64,000 bases of DNA from Arthrobacter pityocampae (GTDB taxonomy: Bacteria; Actinomycetota; Actinomycetes; Actinomycetales; Micrococcaceae), in NCBI RefSeq assembly GCF_002927275.1, contig NZ_PRKW01000002.1, positions 310,001-374,000 on the forward strand, written 5' to 3'. The notes below the pieces were generated by a model, which was given only the letters and a program-made list of their open reading frames with translations, did no database searches and had not been told where the DNA came from. A program made the translations under genes and the position numbers. Below are positions 33,809 to 41,809 of the stretch, one piece after another (within the stretch, counting starts at the first letter, position 1; every line of letters starts with the position of its first letter).

Positions 33809-35308
33809 ATGACCCAGAGCACCCCGTCCCGCCTCGAGGACCCCGCCGGACGGCCGGCCCCACCGAAGACAGTCCCCGGCCCCGGCGCCCTCCCGGCCCG
33901 CGACAGGCTGGTCATCACCCTCCTGCTCATCTCGGCGTTCGTGGTGATCCTCAACGAGACGATCATGGGCGTCGCGATCCCCCGCCTGGTCACGGACCTC
34001 GGCATCACGGTGGGTGCGGGCCAGTGGCTGACGACGGCGTTCATGCTCACCATGGCGGTGGTCATCCCGATCACCGGCTTCCTCCTGCAGCGGTTCAACA
34101 CCCGGCCCGTCTTCATCGCCGCGATGAGCCTGTTCAGCCTCGGCACGTTCATCGGGGCGATCGCCCCGGGCTTCGAGATCCTCGTGGCGGGACGCGTGGT
34201 GCAGGCCAGCGGGACCGCGATCATGATGCCGCTGCTCATGACCACGGTCATGACCCTCGTGCCGCCGGCCTCCCGGGGCAAGGTGATGGGCAACATCTCG
34301 ATCGTCATCTCCGTCGCCCCCGCACTGGGCCCCACCATCTCCGGTGCGATCCTCAGCACGCTCGACTGGCGCTGGCTGTTCTGGCTGGTCCTGCCGATCG
34401 CCCTCGCGGCCCTGGCCCTCGGCTCCGCGAAGATGCAGAACGTCACCACGCCGCGGACGTCCTCCATCGACGTCCCCTCGGTCGTCCTCTCCGCCGTCGG
34501 CTTCGGCGGCATCGTGTACGGGCTCAGCCGGCTCGGCGAGGCGTCCACGGACAGCGCGATCCCCGCGTGGGTGCCCCTCGCCGTCGGCCTGGCCGGCCTC
34601 GCGGTGTTCGTCACCCGCCAGCTGGTCCTGCAGCGCCGCGACGCGGCCCTGCTCGACCTCCGCGTCTTCACGTCGAGGAACTTCTCCATCTCGATCGTCG
34701 CGATCGCGGTCAGCATGATGGCCCTGTTCGGCACCATCATCCTGATCCCCATCTACGCGCAGTCCGTCCTCGGGCTCACCCCCTTCCAGTCCGGCCTGCT
34801 CCTGCTCCCGGGCGGACTGGCCATGGGGCTGCTCGGCCCGATCGTGGGACGCGTCTACGACCGCCGAGGCCCCCGCGTCCTCCTGGTCCCGGGTGCGTTC
34901 CTGGTCAGCGCCGTCTTCTGGGCCATGACGCAGGTGACGGAGACCACCCCCGTGCCCCTCGTCCTCGCCGCGCACGTGCTGCTCAGCATCGGGCTCGCGC
35001 TCATGTTCACGCCGCTCCTCACCGCGGCCCTGGGCTCGGTGCAGCCACGGCTGTACTCCCACGGCAGCGCGGTCTTCGGTACCGTCCAGCAGTTGGCCGG
35101 AGCCGCCGGCACCGCACTGTTCATCTCCGTCATGACACTGCGCGGCACGTCGCTCGCCGCGGAGGGCGCCGCGGCCGACGCCGCGCTCGCCGGTGGCATC
35201 CGGGCGGCCTTCCTCTACGGCGCGATCATCTTCCTGCTCGCCGTCGTCGCCTCGTTCTTCGTCCGCGCACCCGAGACCGCGGACGACACCCCGGCACCCC
35301 TGCACTAG
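33809..35308 (+). CDS. MFS drug:H+ antiporter, DHA2 (EmrB/QacA) family
   Basis: Proton-driven efflux pump predicted with 14 membrane helices over 499 residues. Recognisable parts are the TM1 entry NETIMGVAIPRLV, the RVVQASGTAIMMPLL segment, antiporter motif C (ALGPTISGAI), and the second-half GGLAMGLLGPIVGRVYDRRGPR motif-A-like loop. AAGGA lies 7 nt before the ATG. A palindromic site upstream suggests repression by an unlinked regulator. The substrate cannot be told from sequence. Confidence 0.92.
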   Translation: MTQSTPSRLEDPAGRPAPPKTVPGPGALPARDRLVITLLLISAFVVILNETIMGVAIPRLVTDLGITVGAGQWLTTAFMLTMAVVIPITGFLLQRFNTRPVFIAAMSLFSLGTFIGAIAPGFEILVAGRVVQASGTAIMMPLLMTTVMTLVPPASRGKVMGNISIVISVAPALGPTISGAILSTLDWRWLFWLVLPIALAALALGSAKMQNVTTPRTSSIDVPSVVLSAVGFGGIVYGLSRLGEASTDSAIPAWVPLAVGLAGLAVFVTRQLVLQRRDAALLDLRVFTSRNFSISIVAIAVSMMALFGTIILIPIYAQSVLGLTPFQSGLLLLPGGLAMGLLGPIVGRVYDRRGPRVLLVPGAFLVSAVFWAMTQVTETTPVPLVLAAHVLLSIGLALMFTPLLTAALGSVQPRLYSHGSAVFGTVQQLAGAAGTALFISVMTLRGTSLAAEGAAADAALAGGIRAAFLYGAIIFLLAVVASFFVRAPETADDTPAPLH

Positions 35309-35362
35309 CCGCCCGCCCCCCGCGTGCAGCGGGCCGTGACGCCCGTCGACGCTAAGTCGGCT

Positions 35363-35368
35363 TATGGT
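35363..35368 (+). promoter_or_regulatory. putative leaderless -10 for the zinc metallopeptidase gene
   Basis: TATGGT ends 6 nt before the ATG at 35375, with no Shine-Dalgarno sequence in between. Confidence 0.35.
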
Positions 35369-35374
35369 TGGATC

Positions 35375-36277
35375 ATGAGTTTCAACGACAACGTGCAACT
35401 CGACCCCTCGCGGGTCAGCGACCGGCGGGGACGAGGACGCGGCGCGGCCGTCGGCGGCGGCGTGGGCGGCGGGCTCCTCCTCATCCTCTCGCTGATCTTC
35501 GGCCCCGGCGTGGTCGACGAGCTCGGGCTCGACGACGGGACCGGCACGACGCAGGAGCAGGGCCCCGCCGGCGGGGCGATCAGCGCGTGCCGCTCCGGCG
35601 CCGACGCCAACGAGCAGCTGGACTGCCGGATCCTCGCGACGGCGGAGAGCCTCGACAGCTTCTGGGTGCCCACCCTCGAGCAGGTCGGCGTGACCTACAC
35701 GCAGCCCGGCGTGGTCCTCTTCTCGGGCCGGGAGAACACGGGCTGTGGAACGGCGACGAGCGCCGTCGGCCCGTTCTACTGCCCGGCGGACGAGCAGACC
35801 TACTACGACACCGCGTTCTTCGATGATCTCGTGACCCGCTTCGGTGCTTCCAGCGGCCCCCTCGCCCAGGAGTACGTGGTGGCGCATGAGTTCGGTCATC
35901 ACATCCAGAACCTCATCGGGACCCTCGGCGCCGCTCAGCAGGACCCGCAGGGCGCGGAATCCGGTGGGGTCCGGGTCGAGCTGCAGGCGGACTGCCTCGC
36001 CGGGATGTGGGCCGCCCACGCCGTCTCCGTCCCCGATCCCGAGTCCGGCGAGCCGTTCCTCCGCCCGTTCTCGGACACCGACCTGCGGGACGCCCTCTCG
36101 GCGGCGGCGTCCGTGGGCGACGACCGCATCCAGGAGTCCATGACCGGTCAGGTCGACCCCGAGGGCTGGACCCACGGCTCCAGCGCCCAGCGCCAGGCCT
36201 GGTTCTCCCAGGGCTACGAGACCGGGGACCTGGCATCCTGCGACACGTTCGCCGCCACCGACCTCGATCGCCCCTAG
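35375..36277 (+). CDS. neutral zinc metallopeptidase (YpfJ family)
   Basis: A 300-residue membrane-anchored protein. The basic N-terminus (DRRGRGRG) is followed by one TM helix at 25-46 (Gly/Leu-rich) and an extracytoplasmic domain with four cysteines (C72, C84, C124, C136) that could form disulfides. The zinc motif HEFGHH is at 171-176 and a later LQADCLAGMWAA supplies the third ligand region, as in the YpfJ/KPN_02809 family. The family name suggests peptidase activity, but physiological substrates are unknown. Confidence 0.9.
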   Translation: MSFNDNVQLDPSRVSDRRGRGRGAAVGGGVGGGLLLILSLIFGPGVVDELGLDDGTGTTQEQGPAGGAISACRSGADANEQLDCRILATAESLDSFWVPTLEQVGVTYTQPGVVLFSGRENTGCGTATSAVGPFYCPADEQTYYDTAFFDDLVTRFGASSGPLAQEYVVAHEFGHHIQNLIGTLGAAQQDPQGAESGGVRVELQADCLAGMWAAHAVSVPDPESGEPFLRPFSDTDLRDALSAAASVGDDRIQESMTGQVDPEGWTHGSSAQRQAWFSQGYETGDLASCDTFAATDLDRP

Positions 36278-36278
36278 C

Positions 36279-36299
36279 CCATGCCCATGCCCATGCCCA
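36279..36299 (+). repeat. CCCATG hexamer repeat
   Basis: Three perfect CCATGC-type hexamers in tandem plus a partial fourth, between the peptidase stop codon and the glycosyltransferase. The three ATGs share a frame that is not that of the downstream gene. Confidence 0.8.
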
Positions 36300-36330
36300 C
36301 CGAACTCCTGCTCCCCCGAAGGACCTGCTC

Positions 36331-37092
36331 GTGACCGACCGCCTCGCCGTCGTCGTCCCCGTGTTCAACGAACCCGGCATCGCCCGGACGCTCGATGCCC
36401 TCCGCGGGCAGCGCGACGCCGCGGACCTGCGGGTCTACGTGGTGGACAACGGCTCCACGGATGACACCGTCGAGCGGGTCGAACGGTTCATCGCCGCCCG
36501 GCCCGCCCTCGACGTCCGGCTCCTGGTGGAGCCGCAGAAGGGCACGGGCGCCGCGTGCGACACCGGGTTCCGCACGGCCATCGGGGACGGCTTCACGCTC
36601 GTCGCCCGCACCGACGGCGACAGCGAGCCCGCCGCGGACTGGACCAGCCGCATCCGCGCCCTGTTCACCCACCATCCGCAGGTGCAGCTGGTGGGCGGGA
36701 CGAGCATCCCGCTGCGGGACCGGCACTTCCGGTGGGGCGATGACCTGCTCATGCCGGGGGCGCTGGTGATGCTGCGGATTCTGCTGACGGTGAAGCACCT
36801 GGATCCCGCCTATCTGCGCTTCGTCGCCGGCCACAACATGGCGGTGCGCTCCTCGGCCTACCTGGCGTCCGGCGGCATCGGGCGGACCTCCATCGACGAG
36901 CGCGACGAGGACATCGACTTCTCGGTCAGGATCTCCCGCCGCCTCGGCCTCGGCGCCGTGCGCATCGACCCCCGGCTGAAGGTCGCGACGTCGATGCGCC
37001 GCGTCCGCCGGTACGGCCTCGCCCTCATGGGCGTCCACCACCTCATGCCGGCCCTCCGCGGCAGGATCGTCCGGGCCATCGACATCCGCTAG
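36331..37092 (+). CDS. glycosyltransferase family 2
   Basis: A GT-A fold transferase of 253 residues from the GTG at 36331 (AAGGA about 9 nt upstream). It has VVVPVFNEPGIARTLDALR, the nucleotide-binding VVDNGSTDDTVE, the ARTDGDSEP acidic DXD-like metal site near residue 95, and a later DERDEDIDFSVRI acceptor/catalytic region. No long hydrophobic helices are seen except a possible one at 145-160. Sugar donor and acceptor are unknown. Confidence 0.85.
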   Translation: MTDRLAVVVPVFNEPGIARTLDALRGQRDAADLRVYVVDNGSTDDTVERVERFIAARPALDVRLLVEPQKGTGAACDTGFRTAIGDGFTLVARTDGDSEPAADWTSRIRALFTHHPQVQLVGGTSIPLRDRHFRWGDDLLMPGALVMLRILLTVKHLDPAYLRFVAGHNMAVRSSAYLASGGIGRTSIDERDEDIDFSVRISRRLGLGAVRIDPRLKVATSMRRVRRYGLALMGVHHLMPALRGRIVRAIDIR

Positions 37093-37136
37093 CAGCAGTG
37101 CCGGCCCGCCGGTGCGCCCTTCTGCCTGGGGCAGGC

Positions 37137-37769
37137 TCAGGCCGCGCCGCTGCCGCGCACCAGCTCGACGGCGTCGTCGACCGCCGGCACCCGCTCCCGC
37201 CCCGCGCCCGCGCCCGCGCCCGCGACGAGCCGGACCGTCCGGCGGAACGCGGCGTCATCGCCGCGCCCCGACCGGAAGGCCGGCAGGTGGGCGAGGACCG
37301 CGGCCCGGCGCAGCGCAGGATCCTGCCCGGCCGCCCACCGGTCGAGGACGGATGCCGCCCGGGCGGCATCCTGGCCACGCAGCCCGAGGAGCATCGGGCC
37401 GACGACGTCCACGGCGAGCGGATCCGCCAGATCGGGCACCTGCGCGGAGCGGAGGAAGCCCTCGATGCGCGTGAGGTCGGAGTGCCGCAGCAGCCGGACC
37501 GCGGACTGCAGGAGCACCACGGCCGCGAGGCGGCGCTCGAACACGGGGCGGGACCAGAGGTCGGCGGCGAGGGCTGTGACGTCGTCGTGCCCGAGGCCCG
37601 CGAAGCGGCGTTCCGCGTTCCTGATGGTGCCCCGGACCGCGCCGACGGACGCCCCGTAGTACGTGAGGCCTGTCCCGAAACGCCGCTCGTAGTCTTCGGC
37701 GCGTTCCCAGGAGCTCTCGTACTGGAGGGCGTCGTCGATGAAGTCGGCGGCATCGGAGGTGGTGGTCAT
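37137..37769 (-). CDS. AlkD-like DNA alkylation repair / HEAT-repeat protein
   Basis: A 210-residue, mainly helical protein from the ATG at 37769; an extension to 37868 is unsupported. RRFGTGLTYYGASVGAVRGTIR and ADLWSRPVFERRLAAVVLLQSAVRLL resemble the start of AlkC/AlkD-type HEAT-repeat DNA glycosylases, in which Trp, Asp and Arg residues grip alkylated bases. I could not confirm all catalytic residues. A GC-rich hexamer repeat around 37200-37222 encodes the C-terminal AGAGAGAG tract. Confidence 0.65.
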   Translation of the reverse strand: MTTTSDAADFIDDALQYESSWERAEDYERRFGTGLTYYGASVGAVRGTIRNAERRFAGLGHDDVTALAADLWSRPVFERRLAAVVLLQSAVRLLRHSDLTRIEGFLRSAQVPDLADPLAVDVVGPMLLGLRGQDAARAASVLDRWAAGQDPALRRAAVLAHLPAFRSGRGDDAAFRRTVRLVAGAGAGAGRERVPAVDDAVELVRGSGAA

Positions 37770-37893
37770 CGGGCGGGCATCCTGTCCATGACGTCCTCCG
37801 ACCGGGTGGGGTGCGCGGTGGCCCGCGCGGTGCCCCACCAAGCAATCATGGGGGGCACCGCGTGTCAAAGTCCGCCGTGACCGGGGAAGTGCC

Positions 37894-39150
37894 CTAGGCG
37901 TTGCGCGAGCGCGGCGCGCCCATGCCGGGGTCGATCCTGTACGGACCGGCCGCGGACGGGCGCACGTCGAAGTCGAAGATCGCCGTGGGGATGTACACGG
38001 TGGAGCAGGAGTTGGGGATGTCCACCACGCCCGACAGCCTGCCCTCGATCGGCGCCGATCCGAGCAGCAGGTAGGCCTGCTCCGGGCTGTACCCGAACTT
38101 CGTGAGGTAGTCGATGGCGTGCAGGCAGGCCCGCTGGTAGGACAGGTGCGAATCGAGGTAGTGCTGCGTGCCGTCGAGTGTCACGGAGGTGCCGGAGAAC
38201 GCGATCCACTCGCTGTAGCGGGGCTCGATGATGCCGGGCATGAAGATGGCGTTCTCGCTGACGCCGTAGGTGTCCATGCCGCCCCTGATGACGTCCACCC
38301 GGAGGTCGATGAACCCGCCCATCTCGATCGCACCGCAGAAGGTGATCTCGCCGTCGCCCTGTGAGAAGTGGAGATCACCGAGGGACAGATTGGCGCCGTC
38401 CACGAAGACGGGGTAGAAGATCCGCGAGCCCTTCGACAGGTTCTTGATGTCCTGGTTGCCGCCGTTCTCGCGGGGCGGGGCGGTGCGGGCGGCCTCCCCC
38501 GCCACGCGGTCGAACTCCGAGGCCGGGAGGCTCCCGAGCAGGGCGTGCCCGGCCTCGGGCGGCAGCGCGAGCGGAGGGACGCGGTGCGGGTCCGTGGCGA
38601 TGAGGTCTCCCTCCCGCCTGTTCCACCTCCCCAGCAGCTCCGCCGACGGCGCCGTGCCCATCAGTCCCGGATGGATGAGCCCCACGTAGGACACCTCCGG
38701 CACGTGCCGCGACGTCGCCACCTGCCCGCTGAAGTCCCAGATGGCCTTGTAGGCGTCCGGGAACTGGTCGGTCAGGAAGCCGCCGCCGTTGTTCCGCGAG
38801 AAGATCCCGGTGTACCCCCACCCCTGTCCGGCGAGCGGGCCCGCATCCTCCTGCGGGATGGGGCCGACGTCGAGGATGTCGACGACGAGGAGGTCCCCCG
38901 GTTTCACGCCCTCCACGGCGAACGGGCCACTGAGTTTGTGGACGGTGAGCAGCGGCGCGTTCAGGATGTCCTCGGCGGAATCGTCGTTGACGATGGCGCC
39001 GTCGAACCATTCCCGGCAGTGGACCCTGAAGGAGTCCCCTGGTTTCACCGTGGCCACCGGCGGGATCTCCGGGTGCCACCGGTTGTGTCCGATCTTCTCC
39101 TGGTCCTCGAACTTCCGGGCCGAGTCGAGAGGGAATATGACGTCGGGCAT
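37894..39150 (-). CDS. fmdA: acetamidase/formamidase family protein (FmdA)
   Basis: Hydrolyses formamide or short aliphatic amides to ammonia. The 418-residue protein fits the FmdA/AmdA family in length. It carries GHNRWHPEIPPVATVKPGDSF, VEGVKPGDLLVVDILDVGP, and a DLHFSQGDGEITFCGAIEMGG metal/active-site region. AAAGGAGATGAA precedes the ATG. The upstream fmdB-type gene, 36 bp away on the same strand, is its usual companion. Confidence 0.92.
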   Translation of the reverse strand: MPDVIFPLDSARKFEDQEKIGHNRWHPEIPPVATVKPGDSFRVHCREWFDGAIVNDDSAEDILNAPLLTVHKLSGPFAVEGVKPGDLLVVDILDVGPIPQEDAGPLAGQGWGYTGIFSRNNGGGFLTDQFPDAYKAIWDFSGQVATSRHVPEVSYVGLIHPGLMGTAPSAELLGRWNRREGDLIATDPHRVPPLALPPEAGHALLGSLPASEFDRVAGEAARTAPPRENGGNQDIKNLSKGSRIFYPVFVDGANLSLGDLHFSQGDGEITFCGAIEMGGFIDLRVDVIRGGMDTYGVSENAIFMPGIIEPRYSEWIAFSGTSVTLDGTQHYLDSHLSYQRACLHAIDYLTKFGYSPEQAYLLLGSAPIEGRLSGVVDIPNSCSTVYIPTAIFDFDVRPSAAGPYRIDPGMGAPRSRNA

Positions 39151-39186
39151 TTCATCTCCTTTGATGATCGACGCCGCGTACCAGGA

Positions 39187-39477
39187 TCAGGGGCGCGGCA
39201 ATTTCTGGTGGAGCGGATTCGTCGAGTAGGCAGGGCGGGCGCTCCTGCCGGGGGCCGGAGGCGTTCCGGACACCACGCGCGGCTCCGATGCACTGCGCTC
39301 GGCCGCATCGATCAGCCGGAAGGCCGCTGTTCCGGTCCTGGCAAGGCGGGGTGCACTGATCCTTCGCCTGGCCCGCTGCCCGCACGTCGGGCAGTCCTCC
39401 TCCGCAGGTGCCGACCCCATGCCGCGGGTGAGCTCGAAGACGTCGCATCGGGGGCAGCGGTACTCATAGATCGGCAT
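39187..39477 (-). CDS. fmdB: FmdB family zinc-ribbon protein
   Basis: A 96-residue protein with the FmdB zinc ribbon MPIYEYRCPRCDVFEL ... CPTCG (C8, C11, C29, C32). FmdB-type proteins are putative regulators of formamidase; their molecular role is poorly defined. The Ser/Pro-rich C-terminal half is not conserved. It lies immediately upstream of fmdA, so the two form an operon. An imperfect inverted repeat GGTGAGGG/CCCTCACC about 47 bp upstream could be a control site. Confidence 0.88.
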   Translation of the reverse strand: MPIYEYRCPRCDVFELTRGMGSAPAEEDCPTCGQRARRRISAPRLARTGTAAFRLIDAAERSASEPRVVSGTPPAPGRSARPAYSTNPLHQKLPRP

Positions 39478-39523
39478 GCGGCAGACCCTTCCCTTTCGGG
39501 GCCTCGACAGAGCGTTCCTCGGG

Positions 39524-39550
39524 GGTGAGGGCTCTGGTTCACCCCTCACC
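39524..39550 (-). promoter_or_regulatory. inverted repeat upstream of fmdBA
   Basis: GGTGAGGG (39524-39531) and CCCTCACC (39543-39550) are perfect 8-bp inverted arms 11 nt apart, in the presumed promoter region of fmdB. This could be an operator or a chance G/C repeat. Confidence 0.3.
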
Positions 39551-39684
39551 GTGGTCCACCCGATCGGCCGCCGCCTCACCCGAAAAGGATGAGTGATCGG
39601 CCGATGGCTCAGGACCTGGACGGTCCGGCGTGCACGCGACACCGGCGCAGCGGACGGCCTCTGGAGCGAGGGTGGGACAGCAGG

Positions 39685-39690
39685 TAGCAT
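39685..39690 (+). promoter_or_regulatory. putative leaderless -10 for the formylglycine-generating enzyme gene
   Basis: TAGCAT ends 6 nt before the ATG at 39697, and no Shine-Dalgarno sequence is present. Confidence 0.4.
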
Positions 39691-39696
39691 GCGACG

Positions 39697-40656
39697 ATGC
39701 TGCACATTCCGGCCGGCGAGTTCCGGATGGGGTCGGAGGACTTCTACCCCGACGAGGGACCGGCGCGCCAGGTGCGCGTGCTCCCCTTCGAGCTGGACGA
39801 GCGGCCCGTGACCAATGCGGACTTCGCCGTCTTCGTCGCTGCGACGGACTACACGACAGTGGCCGAGCGACCGCTGGACCCGGTGGAGTTCCCGGACCTC
39901 CCACCCCGTGATCTGGCCCCGGGCGCGTTGGTCTTCACACCCCCGCCCGGCCCGGTGGACCTCGGCGACTGGACACGGTGGTGGCGCTGGAGCCCCGGTG
40001 CCTGCTGGCGGCATCCGCTGGGCCCGGGCTCCTCCCTCGAGGGCAAGGAGGACCACCCGGTGGTCCAGGTGTCCTTCGCGGACACCGCCGCCTATGCCAC
40101 CTGGGCCGGTAAACGGCTGCCGGACGAAGCGGAATGGGAGTTCGCCGCCCGGGGCGGACTGTCCGATGCGTTCGCCTACGCGTGGGGCGACGAGGCCAGG
40201 CCGGACGGCGTGCTGATGGCCAACACGTGGCAGGGACGCTTCCCGTACCTCCGGACGGGCGCGAACGGATGGAAGGGAACCTCCCCCGTCGGGTCGTTCC
40301 GTGCCAACGGGTACGGCCTCTCCGACATGATCGGGAACGTGTGGGAGTGGACCAGCACCTATTACGCGGCCCGCCACGCGATCAAAGCACCAGCACCAGC
40401 ACCGGCTGACGACGGGGCCGGCGGATGCGCGTGCACTCCGCACCGGGACAGCGCGGCCGACAGCGCGGAGCCCGGGGCGGACGTCCCGCGCCGCGTCCTC
40501 AAGGGAGGCTCCCACCTGTGCGCCCCGGAGTACTGCCTGCGCTACCGTCCTGCCGCCCGCTCCCCGCAGACCGAGGACACGGCCACCTCGCACATCGGCT
40601 TCCGGTGCGCACGCTCCGTCGCGGACCCCGGATCCCCGGCGGACGCGCCTCAGTAG
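39697..40656 (+). CDS. formylglycine-generating enzyme (SUMF1/FGE family)
   Basis: Copper-dependent oxidase that converts a Cys in a CxPxR motif of sulfatases to formylglycine. The 319-residue protein matches aerobic FGE. It has IPAGEFRMGSEDFYPDEGP, the EWEFAARGGL core, MIGNVWEWTSTYY, and KGGSHLCAPEYCLRYRPAARS with both active-site cysteines (C275, C280), followed by HIGFRC. This distinguishes it from FGE-like proteins lacking the cysteines. An Ala/Pro linker with CAC (230-245) is inserted. No sulfatase gene lies in the window. Its 3' end overlaps the convergent CPBP-like gene by 7 bp. Confidence 0.92.
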   Translation: MLHIPAGEFRMGSEDFYPDEGPARQVRVLPFELDERPVTNADFAVFVAATDYTTVAERPLDPVEFPDLPPRDLAPGALVFTPPPGPVDLGDWTRWWRWSPGACWRHPLGPGSSLEGKEDHPVVQVSFADTAAYATWAGKRLPDEAEWEFAARGGLSDAFAYAWGDEARPDGVLMANTWQGRFPYLRTGANGWKGTSPVGSFRANGYGLSDMIGNVWEWTSTYYAARHAIKAPAPAPADDGAGGCACTPHRDSAADSAEPGADVPRRVLKGGSHLCAPEYCLRYRPAARSPQTEDTATSHIGFRCARSVADPGSPADAPQ

Positions 40657-41519
40657 ACGAAGATATCCACCCACGCCCGGTTGTGTGCGTGGAGGAGGAC
40701 GAGGAACAGCACGAGGTCGAACAGCAGGTGCACGCAGATGATGTAGGAGAGCGAGCGCGTGCGGGTGAAGATGAAGGCCTGCAGGAGCGCGAACGGGACG
40801 ATGAACAGCGGCGCCCACGCGGTGAAGCCCAGCTCCCACAGGAACGAGGTGAACAGGGCCGCCTGCAGCACGTTGGCCTGCACCATGGGCAGGTGCCGGC
40901 GCAGGAGCGCGAAGACCGTGCAGATGAAGAACAGTTCGTCCCAGATCCCGAGCCCGTTGGTTCCGACGAACAGGCGGGCGATCTCCGCGGGTTCCGACGC
41001 CGCCGGCCAGTTCGTGTAGACCCCGGTGCTGAGCATGTAGAAGGGCAGCAGCGCGTAGCCCATGAGGACGACGACGGGCAGGTACCACTTCTCGGTGCGG
41101 GTCCATGACTCGCCGGTCCGCAGGGGGAACGTGATCGCGTGGTCCCGGTACACGAAGCGCGAGACGGCGTACGGCACACCGACGGCGAGGATCATCGCGG
41201 AGCCCATGACCGCCATGTGCTGCACGCTGATGTCCGTGGTGATGGGCACGAGGGTCATCACGGTGAGGCCGAACGCGATGAGCACCAGGTCCCGGAACAG
41301 GGCGCGGTCGACGACGGCGGCCACGGCGAGCGCCGCGGCCAGCAGCCCGTAGCCGCTCAGGGGCTGGTGGAGCACGAGGAGGACGACGCCGGCGAGGGAT
41401 ACCAGTGCGGCAGGGATCAGCGCCCGGGAGGGCGTGCGCCAGGTGCCCTGCTTCCAGGACCGGGTGGCCGTGAGCATGGCGCCCGGAGGAGGCGCGCCCG
41501 GCGCTGCTGCGTACTCCAC
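40650..41519 (-). CDS. CPBP-like intramembrane protease/membrane protein
   Basis: Polytopic membrane protein of 289 residues with about eight hydrophobic segments. GTG at 41519 is chosen because GGAGGAG lies 9 nt upstream. The segment GIWDELFFICTVFALLRR followed by FTSFLWELGF and VHLLFDLVLFLVLLHAHN resembles the Abi/CPBP glutamic-protease layout. The classical EExxxR is changed: one Glu is Asp and the expected Arg after FF is Ile. It may therefore be a diverged or inactive member. It converges on and overlaps the FGE gene. Confidence 0.65.
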   Translation of the reverse strand: MEYAAAPGAPPPGAMLTATRSWKQGTWRTPSRALIPAALVSLAGVVLLVLHQPLSGYGLLAAALAVAAVVDRALFRDLVLIAFGLTVMTLVPITTDISVQHMAVMGSAMILAVGVPYAVSRFVYRDHAITFPLRTGESWTRTEKWYLPVVVLMGYALLPFYMLSTGVYTNWPAASEPAEIARLFVGTNGLGIWDELFFICTVFALLRRHLPMVQANVLQAALFTSFLWELGFTAWAPLFIVPFALLQAFIFTRTRSLSYIICVHLLFDLVLFLVLLHAHNRAWVDIFVY

Positions 41520-41680
41520 GGTGCGTGCTCCTCCGACGTCGTGCCCGGCGGGTGCGCCCCTCCCACGGACCGCCGGCGCCCGTGCGGGCCCGGTCCTATT
41601 CTTTCCCGGCCGCGCGCTGCCGGTCCAGACCCGACCGCACGCCCCCTTGCCTCCCCGATGACCTGTCAACGCCCGGCACC

Positions 41681-41707
41681 CTGTCTCATCCGTCGGGGAT
41701 GAGACAG
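41681..41707 (+). promoter_or_regulatory. 11-bp perfect inverted repeat in a divergent promoter region
   Basis: CTGTCTCATCC and GGATGAGACAG are perfect arms separated by GTCGG. The element sits in the 290-bp region between the divergent CPBP-like and AI-2E genes, about 100 bp before the latter. No T run follows, so an operator or leader hairpin is more likely than a terminator. Confidence 0.45.
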
Positions 41708-41809
41708 GCGGACCCGCCTCGCGCCGACAATGAAGGCACCATCCGCGTGCCGGCGCTCCTCGACGATCCCGCCCGACCCACGGCGTCGCTCCGGTGGAAG
41801 GAGATTCTC

